Positions 62,894 through 64,000 of a DNA stretch of 64,000 nucleotides are shown piece after piece (the first letter of the stretch is position 1; each line of letters starts with the position of its first letter). The notes under the pieces were generated by a model. The model was not told the DNA's origin, did not search any database, and saw only the letters and a list, made by a program, of their open reading frames with translations. Location of the stretch: positions 34,898,898 to 34,962,897 of the forward strand of contig NC_092577.1 in NCBI RefSeq assembly GCF_037975245.1, read 5' to 3'. A program made the position numbers and the translations under genes. Source of the stretch: Apostichopus japonicus (taxonomy: Eukaryota > Echinodermata > Holothuroidea > Aspidochirotida > Stichopodidae).

Positions 62894-63048
62894 ATTGACA
62901 ATTAACAATTCATAATCATGGACGTTAAATATGAATGTAAGAGACTGACTTCGGTCAGCTTGCGGCTTTGATAAGCCAATGATGGCTTCTTCGCGAGTTC
63001 CTGCTTGCAGGAGGATCTAATATACATACATACATACATACATACATG
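62894..63048 (+). mobile_element. tRNA-derived SINE family 1, truncated copy
   Basis: Carries the same body words as 45982-46253 and 51870-52136 (GTAAGAGACTGACTTCGGTC, CTTGCGGCTTTG, TTCCTGCTTGCAGGAGGATC) and a clean (CATA)n tail from about 63021. Head missing. Confidence 0.8.
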
Positions 63049-63830
63049 ATGTGCCAATTTCCACGCCTTTCATGGACTTTATGTCAACCCCACACATAGT
63101 GCGATATATGCCTCCATCCACATAGCACAATCAATATAGACGTTTACGTCAATTTTATAGCCTAAATTTTCCCCAAACCATGACGTCATTCAAATAACCA
63201 AACAAGATTTATTTTAGTTTACAAACATGTTGTTACTTTCATGTCATCTGTATCTGCATTGGGGAGGAAGATGGTGGGGAAAGGGGGAGGGAGGGAGGAT
63301 GATCATTGGGGGGAGGGATAGGTGGAGTGTACAGTACTAGAGTCAGGAGGGGATGGGAGAGGAACGTTTTAAATAGGCTTCACAACCATGAGCAAATCAT
63401 CATTAGTTCCTTAATCATTATACAATTCAGTAAAAACAAGCAAGTACGTTAACTTTACATGTTTCTTTCACAATATACATTCCTTCTTCAGTTCAAGTTG
63501 ATAATCATTGCACAATCATGTACCCCCTCCCTCCCCCCTCCCCATTTAAATGCATCTTTCCCTCAATGTGGTATTTAAATCAAATCTAATTTACATTCGT
63601 CACAGATCTGAACGAATCACCATCCGGACAGTAAATTAGAGGTAAGGTCAAAACCTCAGAATTTGGAATATATACTTTGTTCCAAAATCTTAGTAATTTT
63701 TACACAACTTGACTGAACAGAGAACTGAACAGCCTTCACTGAAGGCATCTAACATGCCCCCCCCCACCCCTTCCCCTGTCTCCCTCCCAAACGAAAAATT
63801 TAAATGGTAATGAAGGGATCCCCATTAAGT
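63049..63830. other. No gene seen, G- and C-rich tracts
   Basis: G-rich stretch at about 63259-63320, C-rich stretches at about 63520-63545 and 63757-63790. No open frame of interest. Confidence 0.45.
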
Positions 63831-63905
63831 AAGGCTTATTGCTCAGTTGGTATCTGAGCATAGCACTTGTAATACTGCAGGTGACTGGTTCCAATCCCAA
63901 TTCAA
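63831..63905 (+). mobile_element. tRNA-like SINE head at window edge
   Basis: Reads like a decayed tRNA: D-arm-like GCTCAGTTGGTATCTGAGC with a 4-bp stem, then B-box-like GGTTCCAATCCC. The anticodon stem does not pair well, so it is probably the head of a SINE that differs from families 1 and 2. Confidence 0.5.
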
Positions 63906-64000
63906 GCAAAACATTTCATTTTTCTCAATTTTCAAATTGTTCATAAGAAATTCCAGAAATTTCTTTCTGTTGTTGACTTACAAAATACAATTTTTTATCA

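Overview
The window is animal nuclear DNA: AT-rich, with spliced genes, conventional GT-AG introns, non-LTR retrotransposons, tRNA-derived SINEs and hAT-type DNA elements. Gene content (SLC35G transporters, an LRR-Ig receptor, a PDZ-PH-PH scaffold) and the dispersed repeats suggest an invertebrate deuterostome, perhaps an echinoderm. That placement is inference; no marker gene fixes the species.

Left part, 1 to about 41 kb, is a tandem gene array. The old unit is about 6.6 kb and carries a two-exon SLC35G1-like transporter (+) followed, in some units, by an LRR-Ig receptor gene (-). Units A1 (1-6746), B1 (6747-13246), A2 (13247-19978), B2 (19979 to about 27955), C (about 27956-37442) and a relic D (37443 to about 41100) are visible. 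A1 plus most of B1 is almost identical to A2 plus B2, so a second, recent duplication of about 13.2 kb sits on top of the old one, unless it is two haplotypes joined in assembly. Of five transporter copies, A1, B2 and C are intact, B1 has lost its 3' half to a 1.57-kb deletion, and A2 has a one-base frameshift. All five have a short first exon supplying the start codon. The LRR-Ig gene is intact only in C, where its tail carries an ITAM-consensus motif; B1 and B2 hold truncated pseudogenes with the same stop and internal deletion. A small gene of unknown function (41104-41676) ends the array, and a broken copy of its first half lies in unit C.

Middle part, 41.7-45.7 kb, holds no recognised gene apart from a LINE relic (-).

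Right part, 45752-59539, is a minus-strand gene reconstructed as eight coding exons that splice in consistent phase into one PDZ domain and two tandem PH domains (PDZPH1-like architecture). Its introns hold SINEs of at least two families, a hAT MITE with a perfect 8-bp target-site duplication, an RTE-like LINE fragment with a 10-bp duplication, a long fold-back element and simple repeats. From 59.5 to 64 kb there is upstream or intronic DNA with another SINE copy, G-rich tracts and a tRNA-like SINE head.

The transporter array and the scaffold gene show no sign of working together. The transporters and LRR-Ig receptor are physically linked through repeated co-duplication, which does not by itself prove shared function.
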